A stretch of 64,000 nucleotides of DNA, from contig NZ_CP088156.1 in assembly GCF_021088345.1 (NCBI RefSeq), forward strand, positions 682,001 through 746,000, read 5' to 3'. This DNA comes from Bradyrhizobium ontarionense. GTDB taxonomy: Bacteria; Pseudomonadota; Alphaproteobacteria; Rhizobiales; Xanthobacteraceae. The position numbers were made by a program, and so were the translations under genes. The notes beneath the pieces are model-generated. The model worked only from the letters and a program-made list of their open reading frames with translations. It made no database searches and had not been told where the DNA came from. Each line of letters begins with the position of its first letter. Within the stretch, counting starts at the first letter, position 1. Positions 1-8,654 of the stretch are shown here, piece by piece.

Positions 1-129
1 GGTCTTGCGCACCATCTCGATGTAATCGACCAGCACGAGCAGGATGAAGATGCTCGCGAACACGCCGACCGCCGAGACCAGGAAGCGGCCGGCGAAGTAG
101 CGCCCGAGCGTGTTGGTGACCATGCTCAT
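1..129 (-). CDS. lptG: LptG, LPS export permease (N-terminal part only)
   Basis: This is the first 43 codons of a gene that runs off the left edge. The reading shows a short polar start, the segment NTLGRYFAGRFLVSA and a hydrophobic helix ending LLVLVDYIEMVRK, as in the first membrane helix of LptG. LptG pairs with LptF as the transmembrane part of the LptB2FG transporter, which extracts lipopolysaccharide from the inner membrane. The start ATG overlaps the lptF stop codon in an ATGA arrangement, so the two genes are translationally coupled. The rest of the protein cannot be judged from this window. Confidence 0.85.
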   Translation of the reverse strand, partial: MSMVTNTLGRYFAGRFLVSAVGVFASIFILLVLVDYIEMVRKT

Positions 130-1295
130 GCGGTGGCCGGCCTTCTGAACAGCCGCGCAATCCGCGCATTGGAGCGGTTGATGGCCTCCATCAGCCGCGC
201 AGGCGGCTCGACCACCACGCCGCCGATGATGATCCAGATGCTCGCGCCGAGAACGCCGAACAGCATGAGGTACTGGACCAGTGCCGCCAACGGCGATTTC
301 ACCGTCATGACGGAGCAGGCAAAGCCCGCCATGCGTACGCCGAACACGGCGAGGATTGCGCTGCCGAACGAGAAATTACGGCTCTGCCGCGTCGTGCGCG
401 GCGCGCCCAGAAACGCGAAGGTCAGGGCTGCGAAGGCGAACGGATAGATCGGGGCGAGGAAGCGGTCGTGCAATTCCTGCCGGAACTGTCCGGGGATCTG
501 CTTGTAGATCGGATCGTCCTCGGCCGGCGCCATCAACTCCCACAGATAGCGCTCGCGGATGCCCAGCGCGACATCGCGGCCCTGATTCGAAAACTTCGAC
601 ATGTCGAAGGCGTAGCGGGCGAAGGCGACCATGGCCGGCTCGCGCTTGCCGAGCTCGAACCGTTCGAGATTGCCGTCCTCGAGCACCAGGAACGAACCGT
701 CGACATTCTTCACCACCGTGCCCCTATCGGCCACGATCGTGATTCGCTCCTTGGGGTCGCGGCGGTCGTCGATGAGGATGCCGGACAGTTCACCGCCGGG
801 CTGGCGCTCGCGGATCCGGATCGTCAGATTCTGGTCGAGCTGGGCGAAGCGTCCGGGCTGCAGGATGTTGGCGAGCACGTCGGCGGTGATCTCGGCGTCC
901 CATTGCTTGATCCGGCGCAGGCCGTCGGGCGCGAAATAGGATGCGATCAAGGTCACCAATATTGCGACCACGCAGGTCGCATAGGCGAACGGGATGAACA
1001 GCCGGAACGGCGACATCCCGGCGGCGTTCATCACGATGATCTCCGAGTCGGTCGCGAGCTTGTTCAGCGTGTGCGAGACCGCGATCATCAGCGCGATCGG
1101 CGCGATGACGCCGAGCAGAGAGGGGATCACGAGGCCGGTGATGCCCAGGAATGTCAGGATGGTCTGTCCCTGACTGGTCATCAGGTCGATGCCGCGCAGC
1201 GCCTGCGTAATCCAGATCACGCCGGTGAGGCTGATCAGGACCAACGCAAACGACGCCAGCGTCGTGCGAAAGATGTACCTGTCGATGGACCCCAT
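126..1295 (-). CDS. lptF: LptF, LPS export permease
   Basis: 389 aa. The N-terminus MGSIDRYIFRTTL and the pattern of three membrane helices, a periplasmic jellyroll-like region (about residues 130-260) and three further helices fit the YjgP/YjgQ (LptF/LptG) family. The protein moves LPS towards the periplasmic LptA bridge, together with LptG and the ATPase LptB. The longest frame begins 17 codons earlier, but the ATG at 1295 matches where the family starts. It is followed without a gap by lptG and diverges from pepA. Confidence 0.9.
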   Translation of the reverse strand: MGSIDRYIFRTTLASFALVLISLTGVIWITQALRGIDLMTSQGQTILTFLGITGLVIPSLLGVIAPIALMIAVSHTLNKLATDSEIIVMNAAGMSPFRLFIPFAYATCVVAILVTLIASYFAPDGLRRIKQWDAEITADVLANILQPGRFAQLDQNLTIRIRERQPGGELSGILIDDRRDPKERITIVADRGTVVKNVDGSFLVLEDGNLERFELGKREPAMVAFARYAFDMSKFSNQGRDVALGIRERYLWELMAPAEDDPIYKQIPGQFRQELHDRFLAPIYPFAFAALTFAFLGAPRTTRQSRNFSFGSAILAVFGVRMAGFACSVMTVKSPLAALVQYLMLFGVLGASIWIIIGGVVVEPPARLMEAINRSNARIARLFRRPATA

Positions 1296-1634
1296 CGTAC
1301 GCGCTCGATCCCCGGTCAGCATTATCGGAACGGGCGCTGCAGCCAACCCGTAAAACGGGGCCCCGAGGCTGCTGTCGCCGTCACGTTCCGAAGGCGGTGA
1401 GTATCTCTACCATCCCTTTGATCCGTCGACAAAATGGCTGTGGCATGGCGCAATGAAAATACGCCTAAAATTTCACTATTGTGGCGGTGCCGCCACGCGA
1501 CGCTTGGCAGCTCCCGCCAAGGCGGGTCATACTGTTGCCAAGTTGGGTTCCGAACAGCCGCCATCCTCGCCTGTCCGTTGGAGTTTTCGGACGGCCGTGG
1601 CGGCTCAGCATGTCGAAATTTGGAGGATTGCTTG
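1296..1634. other. lptF-pepA divergent intergenic region with hairpins
   Basis: No gene is supported here. It should hold both divergent promoters. Three compact hairpins are visible: CCCGT/ACGGG at 1347-1359, GTGGCGG/CCGCCAC at 1481-1496 with a 2-nt loop, and CCCGCC/GGCGGG at 1513-1526. The last two lie 110-150 nt before the pepA start and would fold in a long pepA leader RNA. A good ribosome binding site, GGAGG at 1622-1626, precedes pepA. Confidence 0.5.
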
Positions 1635-3137
1635 ATGTCCGACGCCGTCAAGGTCGGCTTCGTTCCGCTGTCGACCGCCCCGCGCGGTATCCTGGTGGCT
1701 TTTTGCGATGAGTCGCTGCGACTTGGAGTCGCGACGGAGAAGGCGCTCGGTGGCGCCTCCGATCTCATCAAGCGCGCCGCCGCCGCCGCCCGTTTCAAGG
1801 GCAAGGATGGCTCGGTGTTGGACCTCCTGGCTCCCGAAGGAATCAAGGTTCAGCGCTTGATCGTGATCGGAACCGGCAAGGGAACCGACCTCAAGGACAG
1901 GGATTTCCTCAAGTACGGCGGGAGCTTGACGGGAAAGCTGAACGCCGGGACTGAGGCCGTGACGGTGCTGGCCGAATTGCCGGCGGGACCGCTGACGCCG
2001 GATCAGGTCAGCTCGCTGGCCGCCGGCATCAGGCTGCGGGCCTATCGATTCGACCGCTACAAGACCAAGAAGAAGGACGAGGACGGGAGCGTCAGCGCCA
2101 ACGTGTCGATCGCGGTGGCCGACGCCGCGGCGGCCAAGAAGGCATTCTCGCCGCGTTCCCACGTGACCGACGGCGTGATCCTGGCGCGCGATCTCGTCAA
2201 CGAGCCGCCGAACGTGCTCTACCCGGAAGAGTTCGCCAAGCGCGCCGCTGCCTTGCGCAAGCTCGGTGTCACCGTGGAGGTGCTGGACGTCGCAGCCATG
2301 ACGAAGCTCGGCATGGGGGCGCTGCTCGGCGTCGGCCAGGGCTCGGCGCGGCCCAGCCGCACGGTGGTCATGCGCTACAATGGCGGCAAGCGCGGCGAGC
2401 AGCCGGTCGCGTTCATCGGCAAGGGCGTGTGCTTCGACACTGGCGGCATTTCGATCAAGCCGGCCGGCTCGATGGAGGACATGAAGGGCGACATGGGCGG
2501 CGCTGCCTGCGTCGTCGGCCTGATGCACGCGCTGGCTGCGCGCAAGGCCAAGGTCAACGTCATCGGCGCGATCGGCCTGGTCGAGAACATGCCGGACGGC
2601 AATGCGCAGCGCCCCGGCGACATCGTCACGTCGATGTCCGGGCAGACCATCGAGATCATCAACACCGACGCGGAAGGCCGGCTCGTGCTTGCCGACGTGC
2701 TCTGGTACGTGGCGACCAAGTTCAAGCCGAAATTCATGATCGATCTGGCGACGCTGACGGGGGCAATCATGGTTGCGCTCGGCACCGAGCACGCCGGCCT
2801 GTTCTCCAACAACGAGGATCTCGCCGACAAACTGATTCAGGCAGGGCAGGAGACCGGCGAGAAGGTCTGGCGCATGCCGCTCGGTCCCGAATACGACAAG
2901 CTGATCGATTCGCAGTTTGCCGACATGAAGAACACCGGCTCGCGCCACGGCGGCTCGATCACGGCCGCGCAATTCCTGCAGCGTTTCGTCAACGAGACGC
3001 CGTGGGCGCATCTCGACATCGCCGGCACTGCGATGGGCGCGCCGAAGTCCGAGATCAACCAGAGCTGGGGATCAGGCTATGGCGTGCGACTGCTCGACCG
3101 GCTGGTCTGGGATTCCTACGAAGCCAAGAGCTCTTGA
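1635..3137 (+). CDS. pepA: Leucyl aminopeptidase (M17 family)
   Basis: 500 aa. This is a cytosolic two-metal aminopeptidase that removes N-terminal residues from peptides. The M17 signature [14 protein letters not shown] starts at residue 343, and the metal-binding and catalytic lysine region [10 protein letters not shown] is around residue 262. The N-terminal third is the regulatory macro-like domain. The frame is open 67 codons further upstream, but the ATG at 1635 has GGAGG 8 nt in front and matches the family N-terminus, so I use it. holC follows after 19 nt, the usual alphaproteobacterial pairing. Some PepA proteins also bind DNA; nothing here shows that. Confidence 0.93.
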   Translation: MSDAVKVGFVPLSTAPRGILVAFCDESLRLGVATEKALGGASDLIKRAAAAARFKGKDGSVLDLLAPEGIKVQRLIVIGTGKGTDLKDRDFLKYGGSLTGKLNAGTEAVTVLAELPAGPLTPDQVSSLAAGIRLRAYRFDRYKTKKKDEDGSVSANVSIAVADAAAAKKAFSPRSHVTDGVILARDLVNEPPNVLYPEEFAKRAAALRKLGVTVEVLDVAAMTKLGMGALLGVGQGSARPSRTVVMRYNGGKRGEQPVAFIGKGVCFDTGGISIKPAGSMEDMKGDMGGAACVVGLMHALAARKAKVNVIGAIGLVENMPDGNAQRPGDIVTSMSGQTIEIINTDAEGRLVLADVLWYVATKFKPKFMIDLATLTGAIMVALGTEHAGLFSNNEDLADKLIQAGQETGEKVWRMPLGPEYDKLIDSQFADMKNTGSRHGGSITAAQFLQRFVNETPWAHLDIAGTAMGAPKSEINQSWGSGYGVRLLDRLVWDSYEAKSS

Positions 3138-3156
3138 TAAGGCTTGATCGCGGGCG

Positions 3157-3609
3157 ATGACCGAAGTCCTGTTCTATCATCTGCAGAACATGACCCTGGA
3201 AGGCGTGCTGCCGCCGCTGCTCGAGAAATCGCTCGAGCGCGGCTGGCGGGTCGTCGTACAGTCGACGTCGGAGGAACGTGCAGATGCGCTCGATGCGCAT
3301 CTGTGGACCTATCGTGACGATTCGTTTCTGCCGCACGCCACCTGGCGCGTGGCTGATGTGGCCGATCAGCCGATCGTGCTGACCGTCGAAGAGAGCAATC
3401 CCAACGCAGCGAACGTCCGATTCCTGGTGGACAACGCGTTGCTGCCGTTGGACTCGAACACCTATGAGCGCATGGTGCTGGTGTTCAACGGCGACGACAC
3501 GGACGCGCTTGCTGCAGCGCGGTCGGCTTGGACCGATTGCAAAACCCGCGGATTCGATGTCACCTACTGGCAGGCCGACGAGCGGGGACGCTGGCAGCGT
3601 CGGCAATGA
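3157..3609 (+). CDS. holC: DNA polymerase III chi subunit
   Basis: 150 aa. HolC bridges the clamp-loader psi subunit and single-strand binding protein in the replicative polymerase. The N-terminus MTEVLFYHLQN, the segment RGWRVVVQ, the W-T-Y motif in DAHLWTYRDDSFLPH and LTVEESNPNAANVRFLVDN all fit the family, and the length is normal. It lies 19 nt after pepA, so the two are probably cotranscribed. As is usual in alphaproteobacteria, no holD (psi) gene is nearby. Confidence 0.92.
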   Translation: MTEVLFYHLQNMTLEGVLPPLLEKSLERGWRVVVQSTSEERADALDAHLWTYRDDSFLPHATWRVADVADQPIVLTVEESNPNAANVRFLVDNALLPLDSNTYERMVLVFNGDDTDALAAARSAWTDCKTRGFDVTYWQADERGRWQRRQ

Positions 3610-3772
3610 TGACCGGTACGTTGCGGATGCGCCGACGATGGCCGCGCACGGCGATTAATGATAATCTGCCGATTTGCGGGGCGAGCGTTGGCAAAGCCAC
3701 GAACGTGCCGCAAAGTGATGTTGGGACAACATGTTGCTTCATCCTGGAAGTTGCAATCCAGCAAGGTTCATC

Positions 3773-4312
3773 GTGCAAGACCACAACAAAAAGCTGACGC
3801 GCGTTCTGGCATTTCTTGTGCTTGCACCGGTCGTGTCCGGATGCTCGGGAACGCCTGATTTTCTCTCCAAAGATACCGAATGGTTCAACCGGCCACAGCG
3901 CCTCTTCATCAAGAGCATCTCGATCGATGCGCCGCCGCTATCGCCGGAAAAGCCTGTGCTTGCCGAGGATCTCGTCAGCGCTGAAGGAGCATGTCCAGGC
4001 ATGGCGCCGGCCGCCGGTGATCCCGGGGCGAATGCGTTGGCCAGCGATGCGGCCGCGGCACCGACAGGCGCTGGCGGCACGGTTGCGCTCGGCCATACCG
4101 AATGCGACGTGGTGCGCGGTATCGGCGCGCCCGATAGCGTCAACATTTCCAGCAATGGCGGCGACCGAGTCGCCACTGTGACGTGGCTGCGCAGCGCGCG
4201 TGCCGGTGTCTACACCTTCACCGGCGGCCGCCTGACCTCGGTCGAGCGCGCGCCTGATCCAGGCCCGGCGCCGAAGATGGCCAAGCCCAAGGCGAAGAAG
4301 CGGACCGGCTGA
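3773..4312 (+). CDS. Putative lipoprotein, unknown function
   Basis: 179 aa from the GTG at 3773, which has AAGG at 3763-3766 in front. The longest frame starts 14 codons earlier, but that start would spoil the signal peptide. Residues 1-23 form a lipoprotein signal (MQDHNKKLTRVL, a hydrophobic run, then VVSGC), with the Cys as the likely lipidated residue. The middle is Ala/Pro-rich. The C-terminal part (GHTECDVVRGIGAPDSV, then TVTWL and YTFTGGRLTSVE) resembles the small alpha/beta fold of SmpA/OmlA (BamE-like) lipoproteins, in which a mobility pair of helices precedes strands. That resemblance is inference only. It ends in a Lys-rich tail. Confidence 0.75.
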   Translation: MQDHNKKLTRVLAFLVLAPVVSGCSGTPDFLSKDTEWFNRPQRLFIKSISIDAPPLSPEKPVLAEDLVSAEGACPGMAPAAGDPGANALASDAAAAPTGAGGTVALGHTECDVVRGIGAPDSVNISSNGGDRVATVTWLRSARAGVYTFTGGRLTSVERAPDPGPAPKMAKPKAKKRTG

Positions 4313-4358
4313 GCCGACGATCAAGTGCGTTCCCGGCCGACTGCCGAACGTCCGTTCG

Positions 4359-6227
4359 TCAGCCCATCGCCTCGTCGTACAGCGTGCTGGCTTCCAGCCA
4401 CACTTCTTCCGCGCGCGCCAACGCCTCGGCGGCATTGGCGCGCGCCTTCGATAGCTGCGCTGCCTGTTTCGGATCCCGCGTGAAGATGTCGGGCAGCGAC
4501 AGCGCACCGTCGATCTTGGCGATGATCTCGGTGATGCGCGTGATCTCGGCCTCTGCGGCCGAGATCTTCTGCTTCAGCGCGCCCCGCTTGTTGTCGCCAC
4601 GCGGCCGCTCCGGTTTGTCCGTCGCCTGCGGTCGTTCCGTCTCGCGCGCGGGCGCGCCGCTGCGGGCCGACAGAATCATGCGCCTGTAGTCGTCGAGATC
4701 GCCATCATACGTCTTGACCGTTCGATCGCCCACCACCCAGAGCTGGTCGGCGCAGGCCTCGATCAGATAGCGGTCGTGCGACACCATGATCACGGCGCCC
4801 GGAAACTCGTTGATCGCCTCGGCGAGCGCGGCGCGGCTGTCGATGTCGAGATGGTTGGTCGGCTCGTCCAGGATGATCATGTTCGGACCGAAGAAGGTCG
4901 CGAGTCCGAGCAGCAACCGCGCCTTCTCGCCCCCCGACAGGCTCTTCACCAGGGTGTCCCCGGCCTTGCCTGAAAAGCCGATCGCGCCGGTGCGCGCGCG
5001 GACCTTCGACTCCGGCATGTCGCCCATCAGCTTGCGGACGTGGCTGTAGGGCGAACCGAGCTCGTCCAGCTCATCGAGCTGATGCTGGGCGAAATAGGCG
5101 ATCGACAGCTTGTCGGCCCGCGTGACTTTGCCGGAGAACGGCGCGAGCCGGCCGGCGAGCAGCTTCACCAGCGTGGACTTGCCGTTGCCGTTGGCGCCGA
5201 GCAGCGCGACGCGGTCGTCATTGTCGATGCGCAGCGTGACCCGGTTGAGCACGGCCTGTGCGGGGTCGTAGCCCACCGACACGTTGTCGACGGCGATGAT
5301 CGGCGGCGACAGCAGTTTCTCCGGGGTGGGGAAGGTGATCTCGCGTACGTCCTGGGTGACGAGCGCTGCGATCGGCTTCATCCGCTCCAGCATCTTGACG
5401 CGGGATTGGGCCTGGCGCGCCTTCGAGGCCTTGGCCTTGAAGCGGTCGACGAAGGCTTGCAGGCGCGCGCGTTCCGCTTCCTGGCGCTTGACGGCCTTGG
5501 CGTCGAGCATCTCCCGCATGGCGCGCTGCTCCTCGAACGAGGAATAGCTGCCGCGGTACAGCGTCAGTTTGCCGCGGTCGAGATGCAGGATCTGATCGAC
5601 CGAGGTCTCCAGCAGGTCGCGATCGTGGCTGATCACGATCACCGTGCGCGGATAGTGCGCCAGATGATCCTCGAGCCACAGCGTGCCCTCGAGGTCGAGA
5701 TAGTTGGTCGGCTCGTCCAGCAGCAGCAGGTCGGGCGCGGCGAACAGCGTCGCTGCAAGCGCGACCCGCATGCGCCAGCCGCCGGAAAATTCGGCGCAGG
5801 CACGCGCCTGGTCGGCGGCAGAGAAGCCGAGGCCGCTGAGGATGGCGGCCGCGCGCGCCGGCGCCGAATGCGCGTCGATATCGACGAGCCGGGTCTGGAT
5901 CTCAGCGATGCGGTCGGGGTCATCAGCGGTCTCGGACTCGCGCAGCAGGGCATCACGCTCCAGATCGGCCCGCAGCACCACCTCGATCAGACTCTCCGGT
6001 CCGCTTGGTGCCTCCTGCGCGAGGCTGCCGATCCGCCAGCGCGGCGGCAGCGCGATCGCGCCGTTCTCCAGCGACAGTTCGCCGCGGATCGCCTTGAACA
6101 GCGTCGATTTCCCGGTGCCGTTGCGGCCGACCAGACCGACGCGTGCGCCGGGTGGGATCTGCACCGAGCTCTGGTCGATGAGCAGCCGTCCGGCCAGGCG
6201 GATGGAGATGTCGGTGATGGAAAGCAT
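4359..6227 (-). CDS. ABC-F family ATPase (Uup/YheS type)
   Basis: 622 aa with two nucleotide-binding domains and no membrane helices. Walker A is GRNGTGKS at about residues 34-41 and, in the second domain, GANGNGKS. LLLDEPTNYLD and IILDEPTNHLD are the two Walker B motifs. Between the domains is the charged linker (about residues 230-290, rich in Lys, Arg and Glu) that defines ABC-F proteins, which act on the ribosome rather than as transporters. A coiled-coil C-terminal region (ISAAEAEITRITEII onward) resembles Uup/YheS. It converges on the preceding lipoprotein gene. Confidence 0.9.
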   Translation of the reverse strand: MLSITDISIRLAGRLLIDQSSVQIPPGARVGLVGRNGTGKSTLFKAIRGELSLENGAIALPPRWRIGSLAQEAPSGPESLIEVVLRADLERDALLRESETADDPDRIAEIQTRLVDIDAHSAPARAAAILSGLGFSAADQARACAEFSGGWRMRVALAATLFAAPDLLLLDEPTNYLDLEGTLWLEDHLAHYPRTVIVISHDRDLLETSVDQILHLDRGKLTLYRGSYSSFEEQRAMREMLDAKAVKRQEAERARLQAFVDRFKAKASKARQAQSRVKMLERMKPIAALVTQDVREITFPTPEKLLSPPIIAVDNVSVGYDPAQAVLNRVTLRIDNDDRVALLGANGNGKSTLVKLLAGRLAPFSGKVTRADKLSIAYFAQHQLDELDELGSPYSHVRKLMGDMPESKVRARTGAIGFSGKAGDTLVKSLSGGEKARLLLGLATFFGPNMIILDEPTNHLDIDSRAALAEAINEFPGAVIMVSHDRYLIEACADQLWVVGDRTVKTYDGDLDDYRRMILSARSGAPARETERPQATDKPERPRGDNKRGALKQKISAAEAEITRITEIIAKIDGALSLPDIFTRDPKQAAQLSKARANAAEALARAEEVWLEASTLYDEAMG

Positions 6228-6317
6228 GCGCGCCTTGTCACCGCGCGCGCGGCCAAACGCAACCGCTTTGTGGCCAGCAGCTTGCCGTGAGGAGGTCCAG
6301 GGCCTCCTCGAAACGGC

Positions 6318-6503
6318 CTACTCGAGACGCGCCGCCACGCCCTCGTGCTTGCGCAGCTCGTCCATCAGATGCTCGAGCCGACAGGGCAGCTGCGAGCCGT
6401 CGGGCGGCAGGCTACGCTGCAGCCGTTCACCCACGGCCTCGCAGATCGATCGGCTGGTCTTGCGATCGAGCGCCTCGCCGAGGTCGGAGGTGCGGCCAGT
6501 CAT
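6318..6503 (-). CDS. Small conserved-looking protein, unknown function
   Basis: 61 aa, beginning MTGRTSDLGEALDRKTSR and ending in an Arg/Glu-rich helix (HLMDELRKHEGV). GTGGAA lies about 8 nt before the ATG. It has no signal or membrane segment and is probably a small cytoplasmic helical protein. I do not recognise the family. It lies just upstream of the ABC-F gene on the same strand (90 nt), so it could be cotranscribed with it. Support comes from the ribosome binding site, the placement and the amino acid composition. Confidence 0.55.
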   Translation of the reverse strand: MTGRTSDLGEALDRKTSRSICEAVGERLQRSLPPDGSQLPCRLEHLMDELRKHEGVAARLE

Positions 6504-6609
6504 GACGGAGTTCCACCAGCATTTGTAACAGGATGCTGTAACAAGTCATGGCTGCGGAATAGGTTTCCGCCAAGGCCGCAGATACGCGGCTTTTGAGTTA
6601 AAAATTATG

Positions 6610-6640
6610 AAAAAAGCCCCGGCGTGGGGGACGCCGGGGC
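6610..6640 (-). terminator. Rho-independent terminator of the Gly/His-rich secreted protein gene
   Basis: On the minus strand a perfect 10-bp stem, GCCCCGGCGT/ACGCCGGGGC (6616-6640), with a 5-nt loop is followed by six T residues. It lies 60 nt downstream of the gene ending at 6701. Confidence 0.9.
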
Positions 6641-6700
6641 AATGCGAGTTCGGTGCGGCGGGGGGCGGGTGCCGCGCCGAGGCTCGTATGGAGGCTCGTA

Positions 6701-6964
6701 TCAATAGCAGCGGTTGATCAAGCGCCAGCGCGGTCCCCACGGGGTCGGAACCACACGGCGCACGTAGCAGCCGCCGCCATAGCCGTAGCTGTAGACCGGG
6801 CCGCCGACGAAGACCCGGGGGCCGTAGAACGGACGGTGCCAGCCGCCATGCCATCCACCGTGCCAACCGCCACCGTGCCAATGGGCCGAGGCTGCGGTCG
6901 GCGACAGCGCGGCTGCGCCCAGCGAAACGGCGGCGACCGCCATGAGGGAGAGTTTGCGCAACAT
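6701..6964 (-). CDS. Secreted Gly/His/Trp-rich small protein
   Basis: 87 aa from the ATG at 6964, preceded by AGGAGA. Residues 1-27 are a Sec signal peptide (MLRKLSLMAVAAVSLG, ending ASA). The mature part has HWHGGGWHGGWHGGWHRP, then a Tyr/Gly stretch, and ends CYVRRVVPTPWGPRWRLINR with two Cys. Such His/Gly repeats can bind metal, but that is only a suggestion. Proteins of this layout are common, mostly uncharacterised, periplasmic or surface proteins in Bradyrhizobium. It is monocistronic, with its own terminator. Confidence 0.8.
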   Translation of the reverse strand: MLRKLSLMAVAAVSLGAAALSPTAASAHWHGGGWHGGWHGGWHRPFYGPRVFVGGPVYSYGYGGGCYVRRVVPTPWGPRWRLINRCY

Positions 6965-7245
6965 GATCGTCTCCTGGATTACGGCGCTGGTGGCGCCCAC
7001 ATTGTCCCCGACGCTTGAGGCTGGGAGAAGGCGGTCGCTGAATTCAGGCCATCCTCACCCGATGCCGTGAACATATGAGACCCAAGCTGAACGCAGCTGA
7101 CACAGGCCCTTCAGACTATGTTCAGAATTGTGAAATTGTCGTAATGCGTCGTGCCATGGATCGGGCCTGGGTCGCTTGCCGTTGCCCGGCTGCGTCGATA
7201 TAAGCCCGCAACTCACCCAATTCCCGCACCTCCAAGGACGATATC

Positions 7246-7668
7246 ATGGCGATTGAGCGCACGTTTTCGATTATCAAGCCCGACGCGACCGAGCGTAATC
7301 TCACCGGCGCCGTCAACGCGCTGATCGAGAAGGCCGGTTTGCGCATCGTGGCGCAGAAGCGCATCCGCATGACCCGCGACCAGGCCGAAACCTTCTATGC
7401 CGTGCACAAGGCACGCCCGTTCTTCGGCGAACTGGTCGACTTCATGATCTCGGGCCCGGTCGTGGTCCAGGTCCTGGAGGGCGAGGGCGCCATCCTGAAG
7501 TACCGTGACGTGATGGGCGCCACCGACCCGTCGAAGGCCGCCGACGGCACCATCCGCAAATCGCATGCGAAGTCGATCGGCGAGAACTCGGTGCACGGAT
7601 CGGACGCGGTGGAAACCGCCGCGGTCGAGATCGCGCAGTTCTTCTCCGGCAATGAGATCGTCGGCTGA
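7246..7668 (+). CDS. ndk: Nucleoside diphosphate kinase
   Basis: 140 aa, the standard length. It transfers the gamma phosphate of ATP to nucleoside diphosphates through a phosphohistidine. The active site NSVHGSD contains His117, and the start [14 protein letters not shown] is typical. A strong hairpin follows 8 nt after the stop codon. The upstream gap of about 280 nt (6965-7245) should carry its promoter, but I could not assign a -35/-10 pair with confidence. Confidence 0.97.
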   Translation: MAIERTFSIIKPDATERNLTGAVNALIEKAGLRIVAQKRIRMTRDQAETFYAVHKARPFFGELVDFMISGPVVVQVLEGEGAILKYRDVMGATDPSKAADGTIRKSHAKSIGENSVHGSDAVETAAVEIAQFFSGNEIVG

Positions 7669-7675
7669 CGATCTC

Positions 7676-7707
7676 ATGTGCGGCGGAGAGCAACCTCCGC
7701 CGCACAT
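7676..7707 (+). terminator. Hairpin after ndk
   Basis: A perfect 13-bp stem (7676-7688 with 7695-7707, loop AGCAAC) begins 8 nt after the ndk stop. It has no T run, so termination would be weak or Rho-assisted, or the hairpin may protect the ndk mRNA 3' end. It also separates ndk from the TerC-type gene. Confidence 0.6.
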
Positions 7708-7753
7708 CGCACCCGCCCGTACTATCCGCTGAACTTATCTGGAAGGTCCGGCC

Positions 7754-8617
7754 GTGAACTGGCTGTCGCAGCTCGCTGATCCCGCCACTTTCGGCCATTT
7801 GCTCGCTCAATTCGAAGCTGACCTGCAGAGCCCGGGCTTCTGGCTGGCGCTCGGCAAGATCGTCTGGATCAATGTGCTGTTGTCCGGCGACAACGCGCTG
7901 GTGATCGCGCTCGCATGCCGGGGCCTGCACGGCCGGCATCGCTTCTGGGGCATGGTGGCCGGCTCCGGCATCGCGGTGGCGCTGCGCATCGCCTTCACCG
8001 GCATCGTCGCCACGCTGATGGCGCTCCCCTATCTGAAGCTGGTCGGCGGGCTGGCGCTGCTCGTCATCGCCGCCAAGCTGCTGGTGCCCGAAGACGAGAA
8101 CGACGACATCGCCGCCGGCACGACGCTGTGGCATGCGGTGCGCATCGTCGCGCTCGCCGACCTCGTGATGAGCCTCGACAACGTGATCGCGGTGGCAGCC
8201 GCCGCGAACGGGCAGGCTTCGCTTTTGATCATCGGCCTCGCCATGAGCATCCCGCTGATCATCGCCGGCGCCGCGCTGATCATGCTGGTGCTCGACCGCT
8301 TTCCGCTGCTGGTCTGGCTCGGCGCCATGCTGCTGGGCTGGGTCGCCGGCGAGGTGATTGCGACCGATCCGGCCATCGAGCCGCTGCTGCATCATGTTCT
8401 CGACGGCACCGTGGTCATCAACATCGAGGCGGCCTCGGCCCTGTTCGCCGGCAAGACGCATCTCTCCAGCCATGTCGACGTCATGGAGACGCTGATGTCG
8501 CTGCTCGGCGCCGCGGTCGTGCTGGTCGCGGGCTCGATCTGGCGCGGCCGCGCCCTGCAGCGCCGGGCTGAGGGCGAGCTGGAAGCGGTTCCGGCTCGCG
8601 GGGTCGATCTGCCGTAG
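7754..8617 (+). CDS. TerC family integral membrane protein (YjbE type)
   Basis: 287 aa with a GTG start (GGAAGG 7 nt upstream). About seven hydrophobic helices are visible. The two conserved acidic motifs of the family are present: NVLLSGDNALVIALA near residue 40 and DLVMSLDNVIAVAAAA near residue 140; these resemble a metal pathway. Characterised relatives (YjbE, Alx, MntP-like TerC proteins) are linked to manganese export or tellurium and acid stress. The substrate of this protein is not shown by the sequence. I looked for a yybP-ykoY riboswitch upstream and did not find one in the 85-nt gap. Confidence 0.88.
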   Translation: MNWLSQLADPATFGHLLAQFEADLQSPGFWLALGKIVWINVLLSGDNALVIALACRGLHGRHRFWGMVAGSGIAVALRIAFTGIVATLMALPYLKLVGGLALLVIAAKLLVPEDENDDIAAGTTLWHAVRIVALADLVMSLDNVIAVAAAANGQASLLIIGLAMSIPLIIAGAALIMLVLDRFPLLVWLGAMLLGWVAGEVIATDPAIEPLLHHVLDGTVVINIEAASALFAGKTHLSSHVDVMETLMSLLGAAVVLVAGSIWRGRALQRRAEGELEAVPARGVDLP

Positions 8618-8654
8618 CTGATCGTCAGGACGCGTCGCATCCGATCTGGAGGCG

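Noticed and set aside
7669..7753. A possible yybP-ykoY manganese riboswitch before the TerC-type gene
   Set aside because: The gap is only 85 nt and contains just the ndk hairpin; the riboswitch core is not present.
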